Positions 26,346 through 36,164 of a stretch of 64,000 nt of DNA are shown here, one piece after another; position 1 is the first letter of the stretch, and every line of letters starts with the position of its first letter. Made by a program: the position numbers and the translations under genes. Below the pieces are notes generated by a model. It saw only the letters and a program-made list of their open reading frames with translations, had not been told where the DNA came from and ran no database searches. The stretch spans positions 648,001 through 712,000 of the forward strand of contig NZ_CP118735.1 in assembly GCF_032595075.1 (NCBI RefSeq), in the 5' to 3' direction. This DNA comes from Streptococcus sp. 29887 (lineage in GTDB: Bacteria; Bacillota; Bacilli; Lactobacillales; Streptococcaceae).

Positions 26346-26953
26346 TGAAAAAACTTGCGATTATTGGAGCTAGTGGTCATGGGAAAGTAGTTGCTGATAT
26401 TGCTGAAAAAAATGGCTACAAGGAAATTGTATTTTTAGATGATTTTGCTACTGGTGAATGCGCAGGGTATCCTATTGTTGGTACGTCACAAAACATTGAA
26501 GAATTATCTGACTTTGAATTTATTATAGCTATAGGTAATAACAAAATTAGAACTAGTAAACAATGTTTATTACCTCAGGATAGGATTGCGACTTTGATTC
26601 ATCCATCAGCCGTTATTTCAAGACGTGTTGTTGTTAATGCTGGGACAGTTATTATGGCAGGTGTGGTTATTAATTCTGATGTAACAATTGGGAGAGGTGC
26701 TATAATAAATACGGCATCTTCTGTTGATCATGATTGTATAATTGGGGACTTCGTTCATCTTTCTCCAGGATGTCATATTGCGGGCAATGTAAAAATTGGT
26801 CATAATACGTGGCTTGGTGTTGGAACTACTGTAATCAACAATATTAATATTGAAAATTCTGTAACCATCGGTGCAGGCAGTACTGTTATAAAAAATTTAG
26901 TATCAAATAAAACATACATTGGAATACCTGCTAAGGAATTAAGGAAAAATTGA
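26345..26953 (+). CDS. sugar N-acetyltransferase (PglD/NeuD family)
   Basis: Trimeric left-handed beta-helix acetyltransferase, 202 aa. The N-terminal half is a small Rossmann-like domain (AIIGASGHGKVVADIAEKNGY) and the C-terminal half has hexapeptide repeats (VTIGRGAIINT, DHDCIIGDFVHLSPGCHIAG, VGVGTTVIN-like, VTIGAGSTVIKN). The His in SVDHDC is the expected catalytic base. It would acetylate the 4-amino group made by the aminotransferase two genes earlier. Its start overlaps the transferase stop by one base. Confidence 0.87.
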   Translation: MKKLAIIGASGHGKVVADIAEKNGYKEIVFLDDFATGECAGYPIVGTSQNIEELSDFEFIIAIGNNKIRTSKQCLLPQDRIATLIHPSAVISRRVVVNAGTVIMAGVVINSDVTIGRGAIINTASSVDHDCIIGDFVHLSPGCHIAGNVKIGHNTWLGVGTTVINNINIENSVTIGAGSTVIKNLVSNKTYIGIPAKELRKN

Positions 26954-26963
26954 GTTACTAATA

Positions 26964-28169
26964 ATGAGAATAGTTTTTTTATCTTTATTGAGAATTGATG
27001 ATATTGAGAAAGAAAGTTCAATATATGCAGATCTTATGAGAAAATTTGTAAGAGAAGGACATAGCATAACAATTGTTCATCCAAATGAAAAGCGACTAGG
27101 ATTAGCAACACAGTACATAAAAGGAACGGAAGTAAGCTATCTACGAGTTAAGACTGGAAATATTACAAAATCAAATTTTTTAGAAAAAGGTATTGCGACG
27201 TTGATGTTAGAGTTCCAATTTAAAAGGGCAATATCTAAGTACCTCAAAAATGAAAATTTTGATTTAATTCTATACTCAACTCCACCAATTACTTTTGCAT
27301 CAGTAATTAAGTATTTGAAGAAAAAATCATCGGCAAGATCTTATCTTTTATTAAAGGACATATTTCCACAAAACGCAGTAGATTTAGGACTGATCTCAAA
27401 AAGATCACCAATTTATTCTTTTTTTAAAGCCAAAGAATTAAGGCTTTACCATCAGTCAGATGTTATTGGCTGCATGTCCGAAGCGAATGTGGAATATATC
27501 AAAAAAAATAATGATTTAAAAGGAAAAAAAGTTGAAGTTTGTCCAAATTCTATTGAGATTACTCCGAAAACCTTGAGTACAACAAAAAAATCTGACTTCA
27601 GTTTGCCAGAAAATAAAGTAATATATGTTTACGGAGGAAATCTCGGTAAACCCCAAGGTGTTGAATTTCTAAAAAAAATCATCTTGAAAAATGAAGAAGC
27701 TACAAAGAGTTTCATTTGTATTGTAGGTTCGGGTACAGAGTTTTCAAATCTTCAACATTTCTTTGTAGAAAACAAGATAAAAAATGCTAAATTAATTAGC
27801 CAACTTTCGAAAGAAAAATTTGATAGTTTACTAGAAATTTGTGATGTGGGATTAATTTTTCTAGACCCACGGTTTACAATTCCTAACTTCCCTTCAAGGA
27901 TATTGTCCTATATGGAATATAGCCTACCAATTCTTGCTGCAACAGATAAGGTTACAGATTTATCAAAAAAAATAGAAGAGGGGCAGTTTGGTCTATGGTG
28001 TATGAGTGGTGATTCCACTAAATTTTTTGAAAATATGGATGTGCTTAATGAAAGTGATGTTAGACAGATTATGGGTGAGAATGCCTATAAGTACTTAATT
28101 GAAAATTATACTGTTAACACTTCCTACAATGTAATTATGAAAAACTTTAAAGGAGAAGAAAATGTTTAA
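26964..28169 (+). CDS. glycosyltransferase family 4 (WbuB-like)
   Basis: GT-B fold glycosyltransferase of 401 aa. The N-terminal acceptor domain is LSLLRIDDIEKESSIYADLMRKF and the C-terminal donor domain has YVYGGNLGKPQGVEFL and FPSRILSYMEYSLPILAATD with the usual Glu-x7-Glu region poorly conserved. It lies next to capE-capF-capG and resembles WbuB proteins that transfer L-FucNAc, so FucNAc transfer is the best guess. It overlaps capE by 8 bp. Base composition is clearly more AT-rich than the conserved cps genes. Confidence 0.82.
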   Translation: MRIVFLSLLRIDDIEKESSIYADLMRKFVREGHSITIVHPNEKRLGLATQYIKGTEVSYLRVKTGNITKSNFLEKGIATLMLEFQFKRAISKYLKNENFDLILYSTPPITFASVIKYLKKKSSARSYLLLKDIFPQNAVDLGLISKRSPIYSFFKAKELRLYHQSDVIGCMSEANVEYIKKNNDLKGKKVEVCPNSIEITPKTLSTTKKSDFSLPENKVIYVYGGNLGKPQGVEFLKKIILKNEEATKSFICIVGSGTEFSNLQHFFVENKIKNAKLISQLSKEKFDSLLEICDVGLIFLDPRFTIPNFPSRILSYMEYSLPILAATDKVTDLSKKIEEGQFGLWCMSGDSTKFFENMDVLNESDVRQIMGENAYKYLIENYTVNTSYNVIMKNFKGEENV

Positions 28170-29205
28170 GGATAAAGTATTGTTAATCACAGGTGGTACA
28201 GGGTCATTTGGAAATGCTGTATTAGATAGATTTTTAAGTTCAGATATTAAAGAGATTCGTGTGTTTTCAAGAGATGAATTAAAGCAAGATAACATGCGTC
28301 ATCATTATCAACAAAAATTTCCTGAATATAGTGATAAACTAAAGTTCTATATTGGAGATGTTCGTGATATAAATAGCATTCGTAATGCAATGCATGGTGT
28401 TGATTACGTTTACCATGCTGCTGCCTTGAAACAAGTTCCATCCTGTGAATTTTTTCCGATGGAAGCAGTGAAAACAAATGTTGTTGGAACAGAAAATGTC
28501 TTGACAGCAGCAATAGAAGCTGGAGTTAAAAAAGTTATTTGTTTGTCTACGGATAAGGCAGCATACCCAGTGAATGCAATGGGAACCTCTAAAGCTATGA
28601 TGGAAAAAGTAGTTGTTGCAAAATCAAGAACGGTATCTCCGGAGGATACGATGATTTGCTGTACACGTTATGGAAATGTTCTTGCTTCACGCGGGTCAGT
28701 TGTGCCACTTTTCATTAATCAAATTAAAGAGAATAAAGAATTAACTGTTACAGATCCTACTATGACTCGCTTTATTATGACACTTGAAGAAGCTGTTGAC
28801 CTGGTTGTATATGCTTTTGAAAATGCTCAATCAGGAGATATCATGGTTCAAAAGGCACCAGCTTCTACGATTGGAGATCTAATGGAAGCAACTCGCCAAC
28901 TATTCAATGTTGAAAATGAGATGAAAGTTATTGGTATTCGTCATGGAGAAAAAATGTATGAGACCTTGTTGACAAATGAGGAATGCGCCAATGCTATTGA
29001 TATGGGAAATTTCTATCGTGTTCCGGCGGATAAGCGTGATTTAAACTATGATAAATACTTTTCTGAGGGTAACGAGGAACGAAATCCACTTGTTGAATTT
29101 AATTCCAATAATACAGAACTGATGACAGTGGAAGAAGTGAAAGAAAAATTATTGACGGTACCATTGGTTGTTGAGGAACTTGCTAAGTGGGAGGCAATAA
29201 AATGA
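28162..29205 (+). CDS. capE: UDP-GlcNAc 4,6-dehydratase/5-epimerase CapE (FnlA)
   Basis: First enzyme of UDP-L-FucNAc synthesis, 347 aa, extended SDR family. TGGTGSFGNAVLDRF binds NAD; the catalytic region CLSTDKAAYPVNAMGTSKAMME has Met at the normal Tyr position, as in S. aureus CapE. Downstream motifs RYGNVLASRGSVVPLF and TDPTMTRFIMTLEEAVDLV are conserved. It forms one translational unit with capF, since its stop TGA overlaps the capF ATG. Confidence 0.9.
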   Translation: MFKDKVLLITGGTGSFGNAVLDRFLSSDIKEIRVFSRDELKQDNMRHHYQQKFPEYSDKLKFYIGDVRDINSIRNAMHGVDYVYHAAALKQVPSCEFFPMEAVKTNVVGTENVLTAAIEAGVKKVICLSTDKAAYPVNAMGTSKAMMEKVVVAKSRTVSPEDTMICCTRYGNVLASRGSVVPLFINQIKENKELTVTDPTMTRFIMTLEEAVDLVVYAFENAQSGDIMVQKAPASTIGDLMEATRQLFNVENEMKVIGIRHGEKMYETLLTNEECANAIDMGNFYRVPADKRDLNYDKYFSEGNEERNPLVEFNSNNTELMTVEEVKEKLLTVPLVVEELAKWEAIK

Positions 29206-30311
29206 AAATACTAGTTACTGGTGCAAAAGGTTTTCTGGGGCGAAATTTAGTTGCAGAACTCAATCGTCAAGAAGATATCGAACTTTTTGAGTATGATTTA
29301 GACACACCCTTTGAATTGTTGGAAGAGTGGACGAAAGAAGTAGAGTTTGTATTTCATCTAGCGGGTGTCAATCGTCCGGAGAAGCAAGAAGACTTCATGG
29401 CAGGGAACTTTGGATTTACTTCCGAATTGTTGGATCTATTGAAGAAAAACAACAATAAAGCACCTATTGTTTTATCGTCCTCTATTCAAGCGACTAGAGA
29501 TAACGAGTATGGTATTAGTAAAAAAGCAGGAGAGGATTTGTTACTATCCTATTCAGAAGCAGAGAATGTTCCTGTATATGTGTACCGTTTTTCAAATTTA
29601 TTTGGTAAATGGTCACGTCCGAATTACAATACTGTAGTGGCAACTTTCTGCTATAATATTGCTAGAGGCATTGATATTCAAATTGATAATCCAAATGCAG
29701 AGATTGAACTTTGCTATATAGATGATGTGATTGAAGAAATGAAACTAGCTTTGAGTGGTAAGGGACATGAAAAAGATGGGTATTATTATGTTCCAACATT
29801 GCATAGGGTTACTATTGGGAAGCTCGCAGACATGATTAGCTCATTTAAAGAAAGTAGAACTGATTTATCTCTTGCGAACATGTCAGATCCTCTCTCTAAA
29901 AAATTATACTCTACCTATCTAAGTTTTTTACCAGAAGACCAATTTTCTTATCCATTAAAAATGAATGTTGATGATAGAGGTTCATTTACTGAATTTTTAA
30001 GAACAACGGATAGAGGTCAAGTCTCAATCAATATTTCTAAACCGGGAATTACTAAAGGCCAACATTGGCATCATACAAAAAATGAAAAGTTTCTAGTTGT
30101 TTCAGGAACTGGAGTCATTCGCTTTAGAAAAGTAGCTACAGATGAAGTATTGGAGTATTTCGTATCAGGAGAAAAACTAGAAGTAGTTGATATTCCAACA
30201 GGATATACTCATAATATTGAGAATATTGGCGATACTGATATGGTTACAGTAATGTGGGCAAATGAAGCTTTTGATCCTAATAGACCAGATACATATTTTG
30301 AAGAGGTATAA
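29202..30311 (+). CDS. capF: CapF (FnlB): UDP-6-deoxy-4-ketohexose epimerase/reductase with cupin domain
   Basis: Bifunctional enzyme that epimerises at C3 and reduces the CapE product, giving UDP-L-TalNAc. The N-terminal SDR domain begins MKILVTGAKGFLGRN, with the active-site YGISKKAGE. The C-terminal cupin domain (about 255-369) has the metal-binding GQHWHHTKNEKFLVVSG. ATG 29202 overlaps the capE stop (ATGA) and has GGGAGG upstream; the longer frame from 29187 would cover that ribosome binding site. Confidence 0.9.
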   Translation: MKILVTGAKGFLGRNLVAELNRQEDIELFEYDLDTPFELLEEWTKEVEFVFHLAGVNRPEKQEDFMAGNFGFTSELLDLLKKNNNKAPIVLSSSIQATRDNEYGISKKAGEDLLLSYSEAENVPVYVYRFSNLFGKWSRPNYNTVVATFCYNIARGIDIQIDNPNAEIELCYIDDVIEEMKLALSGKGHEKDGYYYVPTLHRVTIGKLADMISSFKESRTDLSLANMSDPLSKKLYSTYLSFLPEDQFSYPLKMNVDDRGSFTEFLRTTDRGQVSINISKPGITKGQHWHHTKNEKFLVVSGTGVIRFRKVATDEVLEYFVSGEKLEVVDIPTGYTHNIENIGDTDMVTVMWANEAFDPNRPDTYFEEV

Positions 30312-30313
30312 TA

Positions 30314-31438
30314 ATGAATAAATTGAAAGTGATGACTGTTGTAGGGACACGTCCTGAAATAATAAGGCTATCTGCAGTCATGAAGCAGTTAGAAGAATCT
30401 GAAGCAGTCGAGCATATCGTTGTTCACACTGGACAAAATTATGATTACGAATTGAATCAAGTCTTTTTTGACGATTTTGGACTCCGGAAGCCGGATTTCT
30501 TCCTTGATGCAGCAGTTGGGACAGCTATTGAAACAATTGGTAATATTTTCTTAAAAATTGATCCTGTTTTAGAAGAAGTTAAACCAGATGCCTTGCTAGT
30601 ATTGGGAGATACAAATAGCTGTTTGACAGCTATCGCAGCCAAACGTCGTCATATTCCAGTCTTTCATATGGAAGCAGGGAATCGCTGTTTTGACCTACGA
30701 GTTCCAGAAGAAACAAACCGTCGAATTGTCGATCATACAGCCGATATCAATTTAACATACTCAGATATTGCTAGAGAATACTTGTTGGCAGAGGGACTTC
30801 ACCCAGCTCAAGTCATTAAAACAGGTAGCCCAATGTTTGAAGTTTTGAACAAACATAAAGAGGATATTGAGAAGTCAGATATTTTAGAGCGTTTGGGGTT
30901 GACAAAGGGACAATACTTCGTTATTTCAGCCCATCGTGAGGAAAATGTAGGATCGGATCATCAATTTTTGAAATTGGTGGATATTTTGAACAGTATTGCA
31001 GAAGTATATCAGATTCCTGTTATTGTATCAACTCACCCTCGTACACGTAAACGTATTGAGCAGTTGAATATTCAATTCAATGAGCATGTGCGATTACTGA
31101 AACCACTAGGATTCTATGATTACAATAATTTACAAATTAATGCAAAAGCAGTGTTGTCAGATTCAGGGACCATTTCAGAAGAAAGTTCAATTTTAGGTTT
31201 CCGTGCTTTAAATATTCGTGAAGCACATGAACGCCCTGAGGCAATGGAAGAAGCCAGTGTCATGATGACAGGGCTTAATGTTGAGCGTGTACTACAAGGA
31301 TTGACAGTATTAGAAACACAGGAAAACGAAACTCTTCGTCTTGTTTCGGACTATTCAATGCCAAATGTATCAGAGAAGGTATTACGGATCATTCTCAGCT
31401 ATACTGATTATGTGAATCGAGTAGTTTGGAGAAAATAA
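30314..31438 (+). CDS. capG: non-hydrolysing UDP-sugar 2-epimerase CapG (FnlC)
   Basis: Last step of UDP-L-FucNAc synthesis: C2 epimerisation of UDP-L-TalNAc. The 374-aa sequence has the WecB-family signatures VVGTRPEIIRLSAVM, VHTGQNYDYELNQVFF, LGDTNSCLTAIAAKRRHIPVFHMEAGNRCFD and PEETNRRIVDHTAD. A WecB-type UDP-GlcNAc 2-epimerase is the alternative, but the capE-capF-capG order makes FucNAc synthesis much more likely. It begins 2 bp after capF and ends 1 bp before the next gene. Confidence 0.9.
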   Translation: MNKLKVMTVVGTRPEIIRLSAVMKQLEESEAVEHIVVHTGQNYDYELNQVFFDDFGLRKPDFFLDAAVGTAIETIGNIFLKIDPVLEEVKPDALLVLGDTNSCLTAIAAKRRHIPVFHMEAGNRCFDLRVPEETNRRIVDHTADINLTYSDIAREYLLAEGLHPAQVIKTGSPMFEVLNKHKEDIEKSDILERLGLTKGQYFVISAHREENVGSDHQFLKLVDILNSIAEVYQIPVIVSTHPRTRKRIEQLNIQFNEHVRLLKPLGFYDYNNLQINAKAVLSDSGTISEESSILGFRALNIREAHERPEAMEEASVMMTGLNVERVLQGLTVLETQENETLRLVSDYSMPNVSEKVLRIILSYTDYVNRVVWRK

Positions 31439-31439
31439 T

Positions 31440-32672
31440 ATGCAGGATAAATTTCAAAATTATTCTTGCGTTTTTGTAGGTGGTCTAATTTCTGAAGAAA
31501 GTAGAGAATTTATTCTAAAAAATTCTCGTCGGACCATTCAATTTGCTGCAGATAAATTGCAACGACAATACCTTACAGGAATCCGTCAATATGATTTTAA
31601 AACAATTTATACTATAAGTTTCCCATTTGTTGGAAATTATCCTAGAAGTTTTAAAAGTCAGACCGTTGAATCAGAATTACTTGACGGTAATGGTAAAGTG
31701 ATAGCTAAACAATCTTATAGTACATTGTCGATAGTGTCGAATATTGAAAAAAGAAAGATTTTCTTGAACTACCTAAAAAAGATAAGTTCTCACAAAAACG
31801 ATAAATTAATATTTTTTTTCTATGCATTAACATCAGAGCATCTAAATTGGATAAAATTATTAAGAAAATATTATCAAGATATTAAGATTGTACTTATCGT
31901 TCCAGATTTACCAATTTTTATGAATCCATCCTTATCTCGTTACTATTTTTATAGAATGATAAAAAATAAAGTAATTGAAGAGTATAGACGTATTCAAGAT
32001 AAAATTGATTTAACTATTACGATAACAAAGTCAGTGGCTGAATATTTACAGGCTAATAATGCTATTGTAGTTGAAGGGATTCCTAATGAAGTTAGTATAA
32101 ATAACTTTGAAAGTCTGAAAGATGATGTAGAAGATTCTGCTGAATTTATTGTATTATACACGGGGACTTTAGATAAAATGTATGGAGTCAAGGATATGTT
32201 GGAATCATTTGGTAAATTAAAAGATACAAATATTATCCTTCAAATTTGTGGTGATGGACCTATGAAAAATGAGGTCATTGAAATTTCAAAACAAGCTGGA
32301 AATATTAGATATCTAGGAATATTGAATAATTTAGAAGTAGTTGAATTACAATCGAAGTCAGATCTGTTAATCAATCCGAGAAAAAATGATCAGGAATTCA
32401 CGAAATATAGTTTTCCATCAAAAATAATGGAGTATTTATCATCAGGAACTCCAATGCTAGGATATAAATTATCTGGAATTCCTGATGAATATTATGACTA
32501 TATGTACTTAATTGAAAATTTCAATGATTCATTAGTTGAGTCACTACTCGCAATATCTAAATTAGAAAAAAAAGAGATAGAAAAAATGGGAATAAACGCA
32601 TTAAATTTTATTAAGAATAATAAATTGCCTGAACATCAGATCGCTAAAGTATTAGCTAGCATAAAGATTTAG
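31440..32672 (+). CDS. glycosyltransferase family 4
   Basis: A 410-aa GT-B glycosyltransferase. The C-terminal donor half carries FIVLYTGTLDKMYGVKDMLESF, LQICGDGPMKNEV, SDLLINPRKNDQEFTKYSFPSK and IMEYLSSGTPMLGYKLSGIPDEY, which is the typical GT4 nucleotide-sugar site with a Glu in each conserved position. The N-terminal acceptor half is divergent. Donor and linkage cannot be read; with galactofuranose, FucNAc and a fourth sugar on offer it could transfer any of these. Strongly AT-rich. Confidence 0.85.
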   Translation: MQDKFQNYSCVFVGGLISEESREFILKNSRRTIQFAADKLQRQYLTGIRQYDFKTIYTISFPFVGNYPRSFKSQTVESELLDGNGKVIAKQSYSTLSIVSNIEKRKIFLNYLKKISSHKNDKLIFFFYALTSEHLNWIKLLRKYYQDIKIVLIVPDLPIFMNPSLSRYYFYRMIKNKVIEEYRRIQDKIDLTITITKSVAEYLQANNAIVVEGIPNEVSINNFESLKDDVEDSAEFIVLYTGTLDKMYGVKDMLESFGKLKDTNIILQICGDGPMKNEVIEISKQAGNIRYLGILNNLEVVELQSKSDLLINPRKNDQEFTKYSFPSKIMEYLSSGTPMLGYKLSGIPDEYYDYMYLIENFNDSLVESLLAISKLEKKEIEKMGINALNFIKNNKLPEHQIAKVLASIKI

Positions 32673-32686
32673 TTGAGGATTTTGTT

Positions 32687-33907
32687 TTGAAACGACTAAT
32701 TTTACTAATTCTTACTTTTTCAATTATTTATAATCCACCATTATTTGGAATTTATTTAGCTGATTTTTGTGCTATATTTTCTCTTGTTTTTCTATTTTTG
32801 AAAACTGTTACTGGTAATAAAGTCATTAATAAAAAAATTTTTTTCAATCTTATCTTACCGATTTTTTTAATTTTATTGTACTTGCTAATTGTAATCACTT
32901 TCAATTATCAAAGCATAACTAATTTAGGTACTCATTTAAATATATTGTTTAAATTAATACCGACAGCTATAGTAATATCAATTTTAGCTAAGACCTCTGA
33001 CGGAGTAGTAGAGATATTATTTATTTCAGGAATAATTCAATCTTTTCTGGCAGGGTTTAGTTACTTTTTCCCTCAGCTTCAGCAATTCTTTATTTCACAA
33101 CTATTATTAGCTGGACAATCTCAAATTGTTAGTGCCCTTTCAGGGCATCGAATGTATGGATGGGCTGGAAACTTAACATATTCAACTCCAATTGTTCAAA
33201 TCATGATATTGTTTTTAGGTCTGTCTTCAAATAAGTATAAAAAATTATCACTCTTTTTATCTCCAATTTTTGTATTTTCCTCGATTATCAATGCTAGGAC
33301 AGGTATTGTTGTATTGTTAATTGGAATTCTTTGTTATTCTTTAATAAACTACAAGAAAATTATTGGCATTTTGTTTATTAATTTATCAATCTTATCCATG
33401 TATTTTGTTTTATATCAACCTAGTTTTATTTTGTCCTTACATTCTATAAACCCGACTATAAACTGGATATATGCTGGAATGAAAGAGATAGTATTATTTT
33501 TTTATGGTCAGGAGGTAGGTTATTTTGGATATGTGACATCTGCACAAAGAACAGTCTTACCAGATGGAATTTCACAAATTTTCGGGCAAGGAACAAGATT
33601 GATGGGGAATACAACACTTAATATGGCAGGTACAGATATTGGTTATATTAATGATATTTGGTTAGGTGGTTATATCTATTTGATCTGTATTTTTATTATT
33701 GTAATTTTAAACTTAGTACGAGGGTATTTATTAAGTGAAAATCGAAATCTAATGTATACACTATTTGTATTTTTTACTCTTATTTTTGTAAATGTTAAAG
33801 GATATATCTTTTCATATAATGCAGTAATGAATTTTTTAGTTATTTTATTGATTTCCCTATATTATTTTAATCCTATCACTCAAAGTAAAAAAATACTCAA
33901 TGATTAA
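32687..33907 (+). CDS. wzy: capsule repeat-unit polymerase (Wzy)
   Basis: Integral membrane protein of 406 aa with about 10-11 predicted membrane helices and one larger outside loop (about residues 235-315, containing GQEVGYFGYVTSAQRTVLPDG), the usual Wzy topology. Motif IINARTGIVVLLIGIL matches the O-antigen ligase/polymerase core. It starts at TTG 32687 with GAGGA seven bases upstream. The sequence is very AT-rich, and Wzy proteins are serotype-specific, so identity rests on topology and position between glycosyltransferase genes. Confidence 0.82.
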   Translation: MKRLILLILTFSIIYNPPLFGIYLADFCAIFSLVFLFLKTVTGNKVINKKIFFNLILPIFLILLYLLIVITFNYQSITNLGTHLNILFKLIPTAIVISILAKTSDGVVEILFISGIIQSFLAGFSYFFPQLQQFFISQLLLAGQSQIVSALSGHRMYGWAGNLTYSTPIVQIMILFLGLSSNKYKKLSLFLSPIFVFSSIINARTGIVVLLIGILCYSLINYKKIIGILFINLSILSMYFVLYQPSFILSLHSINPTINWIYAGMKEIVLFFYGQEVGYFGYVTSAQRTVLPDGISQIFGQGTRLMGNTTLNMAGTDIGYINDIWLGGYIYLICIFIIVILNLVRGYLLSENRNLMYTLFVFFTLIFVNVKGYIFSYNAVMNFLVILLISLYYFNPITQSKKILND

Positions 33908-33971
33908 AAAACTAAAAATTTTAGTCAATGTGGTACGAAATTCTGATAAAAAATAATATAGGAGCAATAAT

Positions 33972-34925
33972 ATGGATAGATTAGTTTCAATAATAATTCC
34001 AGTATATAATTTAGAGGAATACTTAGAAGTGTCAATTTCGTCAATACTTAATCAGACTTATCAAAATTTAGAAGTAATTGTTGTTAATGATGGTTCTACT
34101 GATAATAGTGTTGATATTTTAGAAAAGTATTCCGCTGATAGGAGGTTGAAAGTTTACTCTCAAAAGAATGAGGGACTTTCAGCTGCTAGAAACCTTGGGT
34201 TGGAAAAGGCAAATGGATTTTACATATATTTTTTTGATGGGGATGATTCACTTCATCCAATAGCAATAGAAAAATGTGTTGAAGCATTAGATAAGAACAA
34301 TTTGGATGTATTTTCATTTAAGTCTAAAGATGTATTTTCTAAAAATGAGTTACAGATTTACAATCAAATAAATATGGAGTCTACTTGCTTACAGGAAGTT
34401 GATTTTAACTACTTTACTGAGAATGTGGTTAATCAAGATTTGATAAGATATGAAATGTGGACTAAAGTCTTTAGAAAAGATTTCTTAGTTGATATAAAGT
34501 TTAAAGTGTCACAACCTTTTGAGGATGTTTATTTTAACTTGGAATTATTAAATCGTAAACCTAAATATTTTGCTAGTAATTATGTTTTCCATAATTATCT
34601 AAAGCTAAGGTTGGGAAATACTAATACAAGAAGTTTTAGCTATACAAGATTATGGGTTTATGATGAGTTTGAGAAATGGTTGATCCTTTTAGATAAAGAT
34701 GAAATTAGAAATAATTTTGTATCTTCGATTCTTAAATTCACATTTGGACAGTATCAAATATTTTATTCTGATAAATATGTAAAGGAAATATTCCATATTC
34801 AGTATAAAAAATATTTTTCATTTCCTAAAGTTTTGAATTCTAAAAATACTTTAGGTAAGAAAATAGCCTTAATTCTTTTCAGATATTTTCCAGCTCTTAT
34901 TAGCATTATTTATAGGGGGAAATAA
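33972..34925 (+). CDS. glycosyltransferase family 2
   Basis: A 317-aa GT-A fold transferase. The N-terminal catalytic domain has VSIIIPVYNLEEYLEVSISSILNQ-type opening residues, VIVVNDGSTDNSV, NEGLSAARNLGLEKANG and the DxD-like FFDGDDSL. A C-terminal helix follows, ending in a hydrophobic segment that may touch the membrane. The donor is not predictable; galactofuranosyl transfer is possible because Glf is in the locus and many Galf transferases are GT2. It overlaps wzx by one base. Confidence 0.86.
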   Translation: MDRLVSIIIPVYNLEEYLEVSISSILNQTYQNLEVIVVNDGSTDNSVDILEKYSADRRLKVYSQKNEGLSAARNLGLEKANGFYIYFFDGDDSLHPIAIEKCVEALDKNNLDVFSFKSKDVFSKNELQIYNQINMESTCLQEVDFNYFTENVVNQDLIRYEMWTKVFRKDFLVDIKFKVSQPFEDVYFNLELLNRKPKYFASNYVFHNYLKLRLGNTNTRSFSYTRLWVYDEFEKWLILLDKDEIRNNFVSSILKFTFGQYQIFYSDKYVKEIFHIQYKKYFSFPKVLNSKNTLGKKIALILFRYFPALISIIYRGK

Positions 34926-36148
34926 TGGTTAAGAGTTCATTATTTAAAAATACTGTTTTATTATACTTATTAAAATTTTCAACAGTATTTTTTTCCATGA
35001 TAACAATTCCATTACAAGCTAGAGTATTAGGTGTTTCATATTATGGAGAATTAGGTATTGCAACTGCCCTAATGACATATTTTACATTATTTATTGATTT
35101 TGGATTTACTATTTCAGCGACGGGATTAGTTTCAAAAAATCGAAATAATCCAATATATATTACTGAACTTTTTTGGAGTGTATCTGTAATTAAATTACTT
35201 ATTTCAGTAGTATCAATCATATTTCTTTGGATATACTTAATCTTACTTAGAGTTGAGAGTAGTTTTTATCCTTTGTATATTTGGTTTCTAATTGCAATAC
35301 TAATTAACGGCTTCTTACCAGACTTTGTTTTTAGAGGTTTGGAAAAAATGCAGTCGTTTACTTATCGGACAATTTTTATTAGATTAATTTTTACATTACT
35401 GCTTTTTATTTTTTTAAAAACGAAAGAGGATTTGAATCTTATTCCAGTTGCTACCTTAATTGGAAATGCGTTGGCTTTGGTATGGGCATTGATTGACTTA
35501 AATAGGATTGTGAATGTTTTTAAATATTTTAGATTTAATTTTAAGTTAATTTCGGAGATATTTTTAGATTCAGTACAGTTTTTCATCTCCAGAATCGTCT
35601 CTGTAATATACTCCTCAGCAGGAATATTTATTCTTGGAGTACTAGATCCTTCAAAAGTAGAAGTTGGTTACTATTCATTTGCATTCAGAATTGCCCAAAT
35701 GGTCTTTTCAATTTATTCACCTATAGCAGATAGTCTGTATCCATACCTTATCAGAACAAAAGACCTAAACATTATCTATAAAATATTAAAAATTACTATA
35801 CCCGCATTAATTATCATTTCAATTATTTGTTTTATTTTTATTAAAGAATTAACAGTTTTAATTTTTGGAATAGAATACATCGGGGCGATAGATATAATAA
35901 TTTCATTAATCCCCAGTATGATTTTAATGTTTCCAAATTATCTATTAGGATTTCCAGCATTATCAGCAATTAATAGAGAAAAATACGCAAATATATCAAT
36001 TTTTCTTAGTTTTACAGTCTATGTATTACTATTATTAGTTCTATGGATCTGTCATAGAATAAATCCAATTAGTTTAGGTTATTTATTTTCTTTGACTACA
36101 ATAATTGAGGTTATTTTCAGAGCATTAATTATTAAAAAATATAGCTAG
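34925..36148 (+). CDS. wzx: capsule repeat-unit flippase (Wzx)
   Basis: MOP-superfamily exporter, 407 aa, with about 12 membrane helices; the first segment FLKNTVLLYLLKFSTVFFSMI-like and ITIPLQARVLGVSYYGELGIATALMTYF are typical of Wzx. It would move undecaprenyl-linked repeat units to the outer face of the membrane for polymerisation by Wzy. ATG 34925 overlaps the upstream stop codon. Among the most AT-rich genes of the window. Confidence 0.85.
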   Translation: MVKSSLFKNTVLLYLLKFSTVFFSMITIPLQARVLGVSYYGELGIATALMTYFTLFIDFGFTISATGLVSKNRNNPIYITELFWSVSVIKLLISVVSIIFLWIYLILLRVESSFYPLYIWFLIAILINGFLPDFVFRGLEKMQSFTYRTIFIRLIFTLLLFIFLKTKEDLNLIPVATLIGNALALVWALIDLNRIVNVFKYFRFNFKLISEIFLDSVQFFISRIVSVIYSSAGIFILGVLDPSKVEVGYYSFAFRIAQMVFSIYSPIADSLYPYLIRTKDLNIIYKILKITIPALIIISIICFIFIKELTVLIFGIEYIGAIDIIISLIPSMILMFPNYLLGFPALSAINREKYANISIFLSFTVYVLLLLVLWICHRINPISLGYLFSLTTIIEVIFRALIIKKYS

Positions 36149-36164
36149 ATTTTAAGGAGTATCT